From the NCBI RefSeq assembly GCF_041956535.1, contig NW_027192192.1:1119796-1183795 (forward strand): a DNA stretch of 64,000 bases, read 5' to 3'. Position 1 is the first letter of the stretch, and each line of letters starts with the position of its first letter. A program made the position numbers and the translations under genes. Below the pieces are notes generated by a model that worked only from the letters and a program-made list of their open reading frames with translations, did no database searches and was not told the DNA's origin. Origin of the DNA: Calcarisporiella thermophila CBS 279.70 (lineage: Eukaryota; Calcarisporiellomycota). Of this stretch, positions 12,803-25,880 are shown piece after piece.

Positions 12803-13309
12803 TCAACACAAAAACACTATTATTCCTTCGATGAATAAGCCGGCTAAAGCAACAGGCGAAAGCGAAAGGCTCGATGCTGCACTCAGCTGAGTTGCGGATG
12901 CCAACGAGTTACTAACACTCGCCGTCCTGATGGTTCCCATTTCAGTGCCGTAGCCCACCCCTCCAGTACCCGTCGGAACATTTACTGATGTTATACTTGC
13001 ACCACTATTTAAGGCCGAGGTGGAAGCGGCATTAGTTCCAGCCGCCAATTTTTTAGTCCCTTGCTTCGTATTTTTTTTATCCCCGTCGCCCCCTGGTTGT
13101 CCTACAGTCTTTTTGCCGTTGTTGCCCTCTAATTTTTTCTCATTTTTTTTCTCGTTGGGTTTTTTATGTTCATTCGGAGCACCTTCTGCTCGTCTCACAT
13201 GATGATGTTGAGGAAATGAAAGGGATTGAGTAGCAGTTGTGGACTTGGAAAAAACGAACAGCAACAAGCTTAAGATTGTAAGTAGATATTGTGATCGGAT
13301 GTACTTCAT
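12803..13309 (-). CDS. Small secreted protein, likely GPI-anchored
   Basis: 168-residue orphan. The ATG at 13309 gives a strong signal peptide (LLTILSLLLFVFSKSTTA). A dibasic VRRAEG site follows, then a Lys/Asn/Gly-rich hydrophilic region (about 40-85) and a Ser/Thr/Ala-rich stretch. It ends in a hydrophobic tail (SPVALAGLFIEGIIVFLC) after small residues, as expected of a GPI-attachment signal. No known domain is recognised. It is probably a cell-surface protein. Its neighbours, a secreted repeat precursor and a secreted hydrolase, make this a stretch rich in secreted proteins. Confidence 0.65.
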   Translation of the reverse strand: MKYIRSQYLLTILSLLLFVFSKSTTATQSLSFPQHHHVRRAEGAPNEHKKPNEKKNEKKLEGNNGKKTVGQPGGDGDKKNTKQGTKKLAAGTNAASTSALNSGASITSVNVPTGTGGVGYGTEMGTIRTASVSNSLASATQLSAASSLSLSPVALAGLFIEGIIVFLC

Positions 13310-14520
13310 TTCAATGCGAAACAAAATGAGGGTATTTGCAATCTGAAGACAAGAAATAAAATTAATATGTATTATTTTGTTTAAAAGAGTGTCAATTGGA
13401 TACTAAGGATCCAGAAAAAAAAAGGTATTCCTTTGGTTTACTTTTAGCTTAATTGAGCTCTAATTTTAAAGATTTTTCATATCCAGTTTTATGCCAACTG
13501 TAATAATCATTTGCAATTACATGCGTTCATGAGCCTCTAATTTAATCCACCTGGTAAGAAATAGTTATATTGCTTCTGGCCTACGGCCACTCTGCAAGCC
13601 AGCCCACGGTCAAACTAAAATTGCATTTCTGGCTCTCTTCTGCAAGCCTTGCGCTTACATTAAGATTCGCAACTAGGCTTTGCCCATGAGAAGATGTCAG
13701 CGGGAAAAGAAATGAACGACTGGCTTGGCAACCCTTATTTCTATCTCTCCACCTTGAGCAACAGGTGTCTCCAATAATAAAGAACGTTTGAAAAAACAAC
13801 ACCTATTATTCCCAAAATATACCCATAAATTAACGATTTTACCTATTGGGATAGGTGGGATAAAATCAAAAAGAATGGTTGGCTCGGAAATTATTAAACC
13901 CTCTAGACCTTAACTGGTCTTCGCTTTAACGATAACGAGTACTAGAGCGCTGTATGATGTTGGCTTTCAAAAGTCTCTGCTATTGAACATTGTGAGAGCA
14001 GGAAGCTGGGTATCACCATTGTGAGAATATTAGCATGTTGCAGAAGTCTCTTACGTAGTGCTTTGCCGATTTCCAAACTTCTACATATAGGATCGATTTT
14101 GAAATCTTCTATATCATGATATCGACACAAGTAATGATAATATTGCTAGAGTAATTAAGCCGGGTATATGACTAAGCCACAGCAAGCTCAATGTCCTCTC
14201 CGAGTTGCACCAAAATGCACTTGGGTGCGATGATTGTGTCATAATTACAATTTTATCACAGCCAACGCATCCGAGTTTGCGACAAAAAGGGTTATTTCGC
14301 CTGGTCTAGCCGTCCAATCGAGGATGACTACTTAAAAGAAAAATCTGGCATGATTTCTGGGATAGTATTTAGAAATTCTTTTTCCAGAACATAGCTGGGC
14401 AATCGAGCCAATACCAAATGTCTTGCGGAGGTATTGTCCAATGCCAAGAGCCAATCTGCAATTCAAAAAAGCCTATTGTTGAGTCAAGCAAAGTGAGTAG
14501 GAAACGGTAATGAGCTGTCG
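13310..14520. other. Intergenic (divergent promoters)
   Basis: AT-rich spacer between the divergent GPI-type protein and PAF-acetylhydrolase-like genes. No coding or RNA signal is seen. Confidence 0.5.
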
Positions 14521-14527
14521 TATAAAA
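14521..14527 (+). promoter_or_regulatory. TATA box of the PAF-AH-like gene
   Basis: TATAAAA lies 61 bp upstream of the ATG at 14588. Its position argues against the in-frame ATG at 14510 as translation start. Confidence 0.6.
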
Positions 14528-14587
14528 AGCTCATCACAATCCCCTGCACCATTACACGTGTTGTGGCATATAGTGCATTACCTCGCT

Positions 14588-15718
14588 ATGGCAAGACTGA
14601 TAACGCTGTTTCTTTTCACATTGTTATTCAATTTCATCGATGCAAAATTTCCACAATTGTCGCTGCCCAAGACGACTGGCCCACATAATGTCGGAACTAT
14701 TTCTACCGAGTTACTCGACGAAGCTCGATCTGATCCGTATGCCCCCTCTTCCCAAAAGCGTTCCCTTATGATCCAATTCTTCTACCCCACCAACACAACC
14801 AAGGGTTTCAAATTGGCGCCGTATATGTCTGCCGCAGCCGCACAATTCTATAATCAGCTTAGCAATCTGCCCAACAATACATTTGAGCAGTTCCAAGGAA
14901 GGTCCTATCTCGGGGCTCCAATCACCACTTCCAAGCTTCCAGTAGTGCTGTTTTCTCCCGGCATGGGAGTGTCCCGATTCCTTTACACCGCTATGGTGTC
15001 CAATCTTGCCAGCCAAGGTTATCTTGTGGTCGCCTTGGATCATCCATATGACGCAAGTATTGTGGAATACCCTGACGGCCGTGTGGTGCCGAGTGCATTT
15101 AATGCAAATCAAACTGTCGATGATATCCTGAAAGCAATGGAGGTGCGCTCTCAAGATGTCAGGTTCGTCTTGAATCAGCTAAGCCACCTCGCTAGCAGCA
15201 AAAAGATTCCCGGACTCAGTGGACCGATTAATGTTGAGCGCGTTGGGATGTTTGGTCACTCTTTAGGAGGCGCTACCGCCGCAAATGTGATGCTGAATGA
15301 TTCTAGGATTGCTGCAGGTTTCAATATGGACGGCTCATTTTTCGGACCTGTCATCAACCAAGGGCTGGATAAACCCTTTGCGCTCATGGGCGCTAGTGAT
15401 AACGGTGCCTTTGATGATGATTCATGGAATAAGACTTGGGCAAACCTACGCTCACGCCGAACAAGTCTCGTTCTTGCCAACTCAAGTCACTTCACTTTCT
15501 CCGATGGTCCGATCTGGACTGCCTTGCTAAACGCTTCAAAAGTGGATGTACCAGAGGGAATCACCTCATACATGGGCAAAATCAATGGGCTACGAGCTAA
15601 CACCGTTACGAATGCCTATATCACTGCCTTTTTCAATTCTATTTTACGAAATACTAGTGAACCACTCCTAGAAAAACCTGATCCACAGTTCCCCGAGATT
15701 ATATTCGATCGAGTATAG
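14588..15718 (+). CDS. Secreted PAF-acetylhydrolase-like serine hydrolase
   Basis: 376-residue alpha/beta hydrolase with a signal peptide (LITLFLFTLLFNFIDA). It resembles the platelet-activating-factor acetylhydrolase (group VII phospholipase A2) family found in fungi. The catalytic triad is visible: Ser225 in GHSLGG, Asp248 in FNMDGS and His301 in SSHFTFSD. The oxyanion-side motif VVLFSPGMGVSRF and the segment VVALDHPYDASIVEYPDGR are typical. It has one exon and several N-glycosylation sequons. The ATG at 14588 is preferred over 14510 because it starts the signal peptide and follows a TATA box. It likely cleaves short or oxidised sn-2 acyl groups outside the cell; the substrate is inferred. 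Confidence 0.88.
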   Translation: MARLITLFLFTLLFNFIDAKFPQLSLPKTTGPHNVGTISTELLDEARSDPYAPSSQKRSLMIQFFYPTNTTKGFKLAPYMSAAAAQFYNQLSNLPNNTFEQFQGRSYLGAPITTSKLPVVLFSPGMGVSRFLYTAMVSNLASQGYLVVALDHPYDASIVEYPDGRVVPSAFNANQTVDDILKAMEVRSQDVRFVLNQLSHLASSKKIPGLSGPINVERVGMFGHSLGGATAANVMLNDSRIAAGFNMDGSFFGPVINQGLDKPFALMGASDNGAFDDDSWNKTWANLRSRRTSLVLANSSHFTFSDGPIWTALLNASKVDVPEGITSYMGKINGLRANTVTNAYITAFFNSILRNTSEPLLEKPDPQFPEIIFDRV

Positions 15719-16175
15719 CCTCACATATTTGACTATTTTGTTAGAAGCTGTTTACTCTGTAATTTATTTTATGGATACAACAAATTCAAGATGTTCTATA
15801 TTGCCTTCTACGCACTTCATAGTAGGAATGAAGCCTATTGGTTTTATTAGTGACTACTCGCGCGATCATCAGCATTCTGAATTCATATAATAAAGAATGT
15901 ACTTCTAAAATTGAATAATGGCTCATGATATAGATGATATCGTGTTAAGTGGGCTATACTATAATTATGCTCATCTTTCCCAATTACATGGTTGTAAATT
16001 ATTAGCTTAAAAAACATGGAATAGAATTGAGAAACAAAAATATGATCAAATAAAGCACATAATATAATATTTATAAGCTTGGTAAAATCTATTATTTAAA
16101 TTTGAATAAGAAATTCGAGTAAAAGATCAAGAAATTTCGAGCCCAAGGTTAACAAAGATTAATGCATTGCAGATG
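15719..16175. other. Intergenic
   Basis: AT-rich 3' flank of the hydrolase gene; no coding signal. Confidence 0.5.
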
Positions 16176-16224
16176 CTTCTGAAATAATGATTCTTCAATT
16201 GTTGAAGAATCATTATTTCAGAAG
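16176..16224. repeat. 23-bp perfect inverted repeat (hairpin)
   Basis: The arms 16176-16198 and 16202-16224 are exact reverse complements with a 3-nt loop. The left arm begins CTTCTGAAATAATGATTC. It sits 10 bp before a truncated gene start. A diverged copy of the left arm recurs near 17215. Confidence 0.9.
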
Positions 16225-16233
16225 AATAGTCAG

Positions 16234-16254
16234 ATGAATTTGGAGGACATTTCC
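16234..16254 (+). pseudogene. Start of duplicated unknown gene, cut by gap
   Basis: Seven codons, MNLEDIS, run into the N gap. The codons and the upstream bases (CAGAAGAAT...) match the start of the minus-strand frame at 16967 (MSLEDIS). This is therefore the convergent partner of an inverted duplication. Nothing more can be read. Confidence 0.5.
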
Positions 16255-16714
16255 NNNNNNNNNNNNNNNNNNNNNNNNNNNNNNNNNNNNNNNNNNNNNN
16301 NNNNNNNNNNNNNNNNNNNNNNNNNNNNNNNNNNNNNNNNNNNNNNNNNNNNNNNNNNNNNNNNNNNNNNNNNNNNNNNNNNNNNNNNNNNNNNNNNNNN
16401 NNNNNNNNNNNNNNNNNNNNNNNNNNNNNNNNNNNNNNNNNNNNNNNNNNNNNNNNNNNNNNNNNNNNNNNNNNNNNNNNNNNNNNNNNNNNNNNNNNNN
16501 NNNNNNNNNNNNNNNNNNNNNNNNNNNNNNNNNNNNNNNNNNNNNNNNNNNNNNNNNNNNNNNNNNNNNNNNNNNNNNNNNNNNNNNNNNNNNNNNNNNN
16601 NNNNNNNNNNNNNNNNNNNNNNNNNNNNNNNNNNNNNNNNNNNNNNNNNNNNNNNNNNNNNNNNNNNNNNNNNNNNNNNNNNNNNNNNNNNNNNNNNNNN
16701 NNNNNNNNNNNNNN
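16255..16714. other. Assembly gap (460 N)
   Basis: Unresolved bases between two convergent copies of the same gene start. An inverted repeat is a likely cause of the assembly failure. Confidence 0.98.
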
Positions 16715-16760
16715 TAAAGCCCTATCCTCTTAGAAATCCCCGAGGAAAACTTCTCAGAGA

Positions 16761-16967
16761 CTACAGAAAACAGTTTTTTCTTGCTTCAGGTTTTTCACCG
16801 GCTTGAAGAAGTGCAAGTTGTCTAAAGGTTTGGTAGTATGTGTTATCCGTGTGTTCTTGTAGATGATGAAACAAAATCATGCCATCTCGTGAATGAAAAG
16901 AGAATCGTGCAACTTCGTCTAGCTGTTCTTTATATGTAAGCGAAGAGGAAATGTCTTCCAAACTCAT
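16761..16967 (-). CDS. Unknown 68-residue protein, duplicated
   Basis: The frame from ATG 16967 reads MSLEDISSSLTYKEQLDEVA and ends at 16761. No signal peptide, membrane segment or known domain is recognised. Its first codons and 5' flank are mirrored at 16234 on the plus strand across the gap. It could be a short gene, a first exon or a relic. An in-frame ATG at 17084 gives a longer frame, but similarity to the other copy starts just upstream of 16967. Confidence 0.4.
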   Translation of the reverse strand: MSLEDISSSLTYKEQLDEVARFSFHSRDGMILFHHLQEHTDNTYYQTFRQLALLQAGEKPEARKNCFL

Positions 16968-17362
16968 TTGGTAATTCTTCTGCGAAGTGGACAGTAAGAA
17001 ACGAGTCTTGGGAAATAAAACGGGAAATAGATGCGGAGAGGGTCGACATGATGAATATAAAAGCGAGTTATAATTAGAATACAATGAAGATTTAGTATAT
17101 GATTTGTAACGAATTCAAGGGTGTAAAACAAAGAGGCGTAAAAGTGTTTCGAGAATGTATATTCTTGAATATATATTGTATTTTTAAGGAAATATTAATG
17201 CTGTTGCAGAGAGTTCTGAAACGCTGATTCTTCAAAATCTAAATGCGGTATGTCTAATTAAGCTTGGAAACTCCCAATTTCTAAATTTTGCATGACCGAT
17301 CGAGTTAAGAATCTCCCATATAGAGCTTTTAGTACACTTAATTACAATACAACTAAGTGTTG

Positions 17363-18357
17363 ATGTCGGTTATACAAACGAATCCCCGGAGAGATTATGG
17401 AATCGTGGTTGCAAAGGTAAAATGGATAATTCGTTTTATTCAACTACCTGTACCAACTTGAAATTTTGAATGATGTGTTAGGTTTCTGTCACCACTGTGA
17501 TCCATGCCCACACTTTATTCGCCTATAGTATGTAATCTTTTTTGCTTTGTGTAAATGCACTTCTAACATAAGTTTCACCAAGCCGCATTTTTCATCGCAC
17601 TCATCGTGGGATGTTTGACTCACTACCACAAAATTGTTGAAAATGAATTTTATGGATATCCACAAGTAAGCAATCTTTCTTAGCGATTCTGAGTGATATT
17701 CATATTGGGTCAATGGATGGATTAGGAATGGCTTCCTAGTGTCAGTGCAACGATCGGGGATAGGTACCCTGCACGTGCGCTCTTTCAGATTTTCATCGCA
17801 CTTACATCGGGCCCTCGCTTTATTCTGGTTTTTGTAAACTATCTTCGATCTAAATCTGCTTTTCCACCTCGTTGGCGAACCGTGTTCCTCGCAATCGGCT
17901 TGGCTCGCACTGTGGCATGTGGAGGTTGGGTGTACGTAACTAGTACCGACGATCATTCTCTCCACGACTTTGCCATGATAACCTACGTGATCCTTACACT
18001 GCCTTGGATGGTGGGAAATATCATGATCCCCTCCAATGAAAAAACCAGCCCATCGAAATGGAGAAAAAGGATATGCTACGCATTTTTTGGAAGCTTGATG
18101 CCATTAGCGTATCTTTTTATACAGCATAAGATCTATCATGTTCCTGGAGGTAACTCTTCTCATCTGTATGAAGTAAAGCGTAAAGAGCTCGCGCCTTTGC
18201 TAACGAAATCCAATCATGGATAGCATACACATATTATGCAATGTTCGAGTGGTCCCTCATTATCTATGATATTGCGTTCGATGCTATGACCGCATTGGAG
18301 ATGGAAGGAGTAGATATGGAAGTGGTGGATATGTCGGGTAATGATAAATTTGTCTAA
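17363..18357 (+). CDS. PGAP2-like GPI-lipid remodelling protein (FRAG1/DRAM/SFK1 family)
   Basis: Multi-pass Golgi/ER membrane protein of the PGAP2/Cwh43 N-domain family, involved in exchanging fatty acids on GPI anchors. Five exons join in phase: 17363-17416, 17482-17527, 17583-17665, 17726-18149 and 18224-18357; 246 residues, close to the ~250 usual for PGAP2. Family signatures are HYHKIVENEFYGYPQ, EWLPSVSATIGDRYP, ALTSGPRF and the C-terminal YYAMFEWSLIIYDIAFDA. Hydrophobic segments alternate as expected for about five to six membrane spans. The first exons are tiny, so the start depends on splice-phase logic. Function is inferred from the family. Several GPI-type proteins encoded nearby are plausible clients. 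Confidence 0.85.
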
Positions 18358-18597
18358 TTCGTGTGTGAATACCATGTATTTTAAAATACTTTTGCAGGCT
18401 TAAAACAAAATAAATGAAAGATGAGGATACAAAACGTTGTTTTTTTTTTTCAAAAAGTAGACACAATAGGGTAGATAATTTCGCAAAAGCAAATAATTTT
18501 ATATAATAAAAAAATTAAACTCTACATATCATAGCATATAAAAGGTCATGAAAACAAAGAATACAATGCGTTCAGCTCCAATCTCATACTAGTTTTA

Positions 18598-19648
18598 CTA
18601 CTTGTTTCCAATATCAGACTTCCACTGCCTTACTCTCTCGAATCCATTGCTTGCTGTCTGATAGTCCATCATGGTCGAGTAAATTTCCTCGTCTGTACTC
18701 ATCACGAAAGGGCCATATTGCTTGATCGGCTCTTTGAGCGGCTCGCCGGCAATCACAACAAATCTGGCGTCATTTTCGGGGCTCTCGACGGGAAGATATT
18801 CGCCATCACTGAGAACGAGAGTGTGGTGCTCTTTGGAACGATGCTCACCGAATTGTGCATTTCCAGAAATAGTGAACACGAAGCCGTTATAGTGCTTGGG
18901 TATTTCCTACACACGGGAAGGTTGGTCCATCAATACGAGGTTAAATATGATGAGTTAGAAGAAGCAAACTTACAATGTCTAGCTTTTTGCCTTGCTTCAT
19001 GTTGACATCAAGGAACAAGATAGGTGTCCGTGTGAACACAGGACTATCTATTCCAAACGCACTACCAGAGATGACCTTGACGCTGACGCCCTCTTGTGGT
19101 TGAACACGTGGAATGGATTCATCGCGAAGTTCTTGATAACGAGGCTCGCACATTTTATGTTTCCGAGGCAAATTCACCCACAGTTGAAGTCCCTTAGCAC
19201 CGCAAGGGGCAGGCCTAAACAAAAGTACATCATTAGTGGAATCAACCACAAGAAATGGTGAAAAAAAAAATACATACATTTCCGCATGCATGATACCCTT
19301 TCCAGCGGTCATCCACTGCAGATCTCCTGGGTAAATTGTACCTCTATGGCCCGCGAAATCTTCATGCATAACTGCTCCTTCCAGCACATACGTCACAGTT
19401 TCTTGACCTCGATGAGGATGATCGGGGAAGCCAGCAGGCGGCTGAACATCGAATTGATCAAGCATTAGAAAGGGATCTAGATTACGAACCTGAGAAGAGC
19501 CGATAGAGCGCCGGACTCGCGCACCAACTCCTTCCTATAGTGAAACAGATTAGTATAAATACAAATTGGGAAACCATCAGTCGATTCCTACTCCTTGCTC
19601 CGGTGCGAAGACGCTTTTAATAATACTCCGAGCTATTCTTGAAGCCAT
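18598..19648 (-). CDS. Pirin family protein
   Basis: Cupin-fold iron protein of the pirin family, associated with quercetinase activity and transcription co-regulation in other organisms. Four exons: 19648-19592, 19534-19278, 19214-18974 and 18906-18598, phases consistent, 287 residues (family about 290). The N-terminal cupin carries the metal ligands in HPHRGQETVTY and in GIMHAEMP; the second pair spans an intron. The C-terminal half has KKLDIEIPKHYNGFVFTISG. The protein has no secretion signal, so it is likely nuclear or cytosolic. It is convergent with the PGAP2-like gene, about 240 bp apart. Confidence 0.93.
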
Positions 19649-20055
19649 GGTTTATATTCGTTGATATTGTCGCTGATGTAAAAGTGGTAGTATCGAATTT
19701 TCGATAATTCTGAGTAGGTTTATGGCGAAGTCGTACTTTCTTATATAAAAAAAGGTGTGCGAATCTCGTTCCAAATCGGTAACAATTGAATAATCTCATG
19801 CAAGGTTCGGGAAGCCTAATAGTATTTGTCAGTCCTAATTGGTTTCACAAGAGGTGAGAAAAATTATCCAAAAGCTCTTGTTTTCCTTTCTGTAGGCAGG
19901 AAAGCTCAAAGAAACACATTGCCAGAAACTAGGAGAAAAATAAGGATAAACTGATAGCTTTCAAGGATTATTAATTAAAATAATAAAAAAGTAAAAAGTA
20001 AAAAAAAATGACAAGGAATATGAATTTTATATATTTTATAAGCGTTGGATTGTAT

Positions 20056-21655
20056 TTAAGACCCAGCAGCTATATAAATATAACATAATTAGATTAGCTA
20101 TTCCATTACATCGCGAGAAAGAAAAGAAAAAAAAAAATAAAGAAATGAACTCACTATAGAAGTACACCGATTCCCACAATGGCTTATAATCTTGGATAAT
20201 GCCCGCCACGAGAGAAAGAAGCGGTCGCTTACTCCAGGACTCGATAAATCCATCAAGGCGAGATCTAATAATCGGGGGAAATAATATAGATTTGAGCATC
20301 TTGACGTATCCTCCATGAAGCAAAGCGATTTACCTTGTGTAGTTATCATAGAATGGGCTTCTTAGGACATAAAAGAACAAGAGATACCATCTTCTTGTGT
20401 GCTCTTCACGTTCAAGACTCGTCATCGTCCTCTTTCCTCCACGAATTTCATAGTATTCATGCAAAAGTGCACGAGCCATAATCTCTAATATGAATGAAAT
20501 CCACCAAGGACGCCATGAATTTTTCCCGTATCGCCTGATGGCCAGCACATATATCAGCGGTCGAACAATGAATAGCAGTTCAGCCAGTCGTCCAAAATCA
20601 CGCAAAGGCCGGACTAGGCGATCGGGAGGGAGAAGGGTGTCGATACGCAGGACCTTAGACATCAGGAAAGCTGTAACATTGGGGTGCTTTGCCTTCACAT
20701 GGCCATTGGCACCTGCTTTTCCCTTTCCGTTGGCTATGCCATTTGCTTTGAGCGAGCCGTTGGTAGCTCCATTCAACTCAATAGATGCGGCAAGGGTAGG
20801 ATGTAGCGTGCCAGTGCGGGCGCCCACCCATGTGGTATCAGCTTGGGATAGGTGATGGTGTGCGTCAGAATCAGAGGAGGGTTCGTCGGGATCTATCTCT
20901 GAAGGATCCACGTCACGTTCGAGATAAGAAGGATGCAGGAGCAGGCGATAACCGGTTTTGCGGAACAGAGCAAGCCGGCATATTACTCTATTCGAGGGTT
21001 GAAAAATAATTTTGATAAGAAAAACAATTCACGACAAACAATATGCCAATACCACATCAACTCACTTCACCAACTCAATTAAAGTCACCACTCTCCATTT
21101 GGCCTCTCGACCCCATTTTTTCTGTACGCTCATCTCAGCTACCACCTCTGTGTATTGTAGGAGCGTGAGAACAAGGGCAATGCGGTCATAATTTGAAGAA
21201 ATAGACATCCAAAAACGGGTGTAACGATTTTGAGAGGAAGGTAAGTGACGAACAGCAGTAGAGGAAGCAGCGGCTCGCGTTAAGATGTTGTCGTGATAGA
21301 GACCGAGAATATTAAGGGCCGCAAAAACTACATTTATATAAATTTGAAGAGTATAAAAAAATGGAATGCCTCGGTTGATTAAACTTAAATAATGGAAAAT
21401 CTTACGTGCTTGAGATGCTAGCTCGGAGTCCTGAAATCTTCCTACAGATGTATAGAAACGGATTTTTTAAAAAATAGTATACAACCCATCGAATTGATCA
21501 TGTAAAGAGTTATCTTTCAGAATGGAGATAGAGAAAAATTGCAGATATAAAATACCTGGCAGGATGTAGCTCAAGGATCGCAGCGAGTTCTCCACTGCAC
21601 TTATCTGAGATGCATTTTTAAGCATGAAGCGCTCATATTTACGCAGTAACTCCAT
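20056..21655 (-). CDS. PEX16: Peroxin-16 (peroxisomal membrane biogenesis)
   Basis: PEX16 family protein needed for placing peroxisomal membrane proteins. Six exons: 21655-21556, 21441-21406, 21327-21066, 20987-20334, 20264-20155 and 20069-20056; all phases fit, 391 residues. Signatures are the N-terminal ERFMLKNASQISAVENSLRS, the core RYTRFWMSISSNYD followed by TLLQYTEVVAEM, KVICRLALFRKTGYR, RPLIYVLAIRRYGKNSWRPW and ARALLHEYYEIR. The protein ends in ESVYFYTAGS, matching the aromatic FYT-type end of the family. The last coding exon is only 14 bp. An Asn/Gly/Ala-rich insertion follows LLLHPSYLERD. Identity is secure; exact exon ends are inferred. Confidence 0.93.
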
Positions 21656-22631
21656 CCTCTTCTGCTATCTTTTTTGGTTTATGAAATAAATACAGGCAGG
21701 AGAAAAAGGAATGTATAAGGGCAAAAGAGCCTGAAGGAGTTGAAAAATACATGTGACTAAGGAGCCAAGGGTGAAATTCTGCCCTCAACCAATATTCAAA
21801 ATTTGAAACCCACAAACTGGCGAAATTCCTTTTCCTACCCCGCCGAACTATAAATTCAACTCAATTTCCCGCTCACTGGCTGTTCTTCACTCTCAGGCCT
21901 GAGCGCGAAGCATAACGATATTATTCTTTCGCCTTTTACTAAAGAATACCGTGTTTCGTGCTCATTAAGGGCCTTTTACAATTTTTTGTGCATTTTCTCT
22001 CTTTCGGAGGGAAAATAATTATTTAATAAGAGAAAAAAATAAGAGTTGAATTGAAGATGGCCAACAAGTATCTCCCTTGACTTCATCATCAAGATCTAGA
22101 AATATTCAGAAATAGTCCTTCTTCTATTTCGATCCTGGTTCTAAAAAAGGGAAGATTTAAAGGAGGCAAACCTGTCAACTATATTGCAATCTAAGAGGAA
22201 TAGAGGAGCGAATGAAACCTTTCGCTGAGAGATGGGCCAAACTGTAAAGGCCATTTAGAGTACGCGAAGGCATTTACGAATTCCCTCCTCCACTTCACTA
22301 AAGTGAGGATAGAATACTTCGAAGAGACACATTAGGCTCTAGAATATTGTATCAAGCGGGATCCCTTTAACCATGGTGTTGTTAGCCCAAGTGGAAGGGA
22401 GTTTAGAGAATAAAATATTCTTCTATTTGAGTAAAAGCACCACCAAGGAAAATTAATCAAGACAAGATATGGCGAGGATCCACCTGCCTTAAAAAGCGTG
22501 GTTTATGCTGTCTATCCTCCACACGCAATTAGATAAAAAGAAAATCTCTATATTTGCTCATTTTTCTCTCCTTGTTTCTTCTCTTTTTTCACGTCATTTA
22601 ACACAGAAGAACACAGACATCGCTCATTCCA
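21656..22631. other. Intergenic (divergent promoters)
   Basis: AT-rich region between PEX16 and the small secreted protein. No gene or RNA is recognised. Confidence 0.5.
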
Positions 22632-22979
22632 GTGAAGAGGATAATGAACACACTGCTCATCACTCTCCTTACTTTGCTGCTTCTCCCTCATACCCAGGCT
22701 GTCCCCACTCCATTTCTCCGTTTAAACCCCTCAAATGAGGAATTCACATTTTGGCCAGAAATGCATCCCCGCGACGAAGACAAATGGCGATTATTGTGGA
22801 ATCAATATTTACGCGCTAGAGTTGCAGGAGAGGGCTTCTATATGGGGGGAAGAAGCCCGCGGTGGTTTGACGAGCCAACGGAGGAGTATTACGAGTCGGA
22901 ATACGATGATGGTCGATGGGGAGAAGAGGTGGAAGAAGAATATGTATGGGAGGATGAAATCGACGAGTATAGAAAATAA
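22632..22979 (+). CDS. Small secreted acidic Trp/Tyr-rich protein
   Basis: 115-residue orphan with a clear signal peptide (NTLLITLLTLLLLPHTQA, cleavage before VPTPF). The mature part is about 90 residues, strongly acidic toward the C-terminus, rich in Trp, Tyr, Glu and Arg, and has no cysteine. A second in-frame ATG at 22644 would give the same mature product. No domain is known. Size, secretion and lack of homology signals fit an effector-like or cell-wall peptide, but this is inference. Confidence 0.6.
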   Translation: MKRIMNTLLITLLTLLLLPHTQAVPTPFLRLNPSNEEFTFWPEMHPRDEDKWRLLWNQYLRARVAGEGFYMGGRSPRWFDEPTEEYYESEYDDGRWGEEVEEEYVWEDEIDEYRK

Positions 22980-23362
22980 TCGGTCATCTAGTGTTCTATA
23001 TGTATGTACATAAAATTATATTATATTATATATATATTCTTTGGATATATAGCGCTTCCTCTGTTGTAAACCAAGAACATTCCTTTTAATTAATCATCTA
23101 TATCAATCTATATCATCTATCCAGTACCACCATCCTTATATAATAAGTAGAGATTCTTTATATATAATAATATGTTACACAGAACACTACTGCAAAAGAG
23201 ACGAGGGAGAGTGTCCTTTTTACATACGCAATAAATGAACATCCAAAATATGGTGGAGGGGAGGAAAAAAAAGGTGTGTGTAGGGGGGAAAGTTCAATCA
23301 GGGAGATCTAAAAAAATAATAGGCTGAAATAGTGTAATATATAAGAAGAGGAGGCGAAAAAT
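22980..23362. other. Intergenic: convergent 3' ends
   Basis: AT-rich 3' flanks of two convergent genes, including runs of TATATA; no coding signal. Confidence 0.5.

Positions 23363-25880
<2,518 letters not shown>

Noticed and set aside
16234-16806. 190-codon frame across the first N gap
   Set aside because: It exists only because N codons are read through; the two ends belong to opposite-strand copies.
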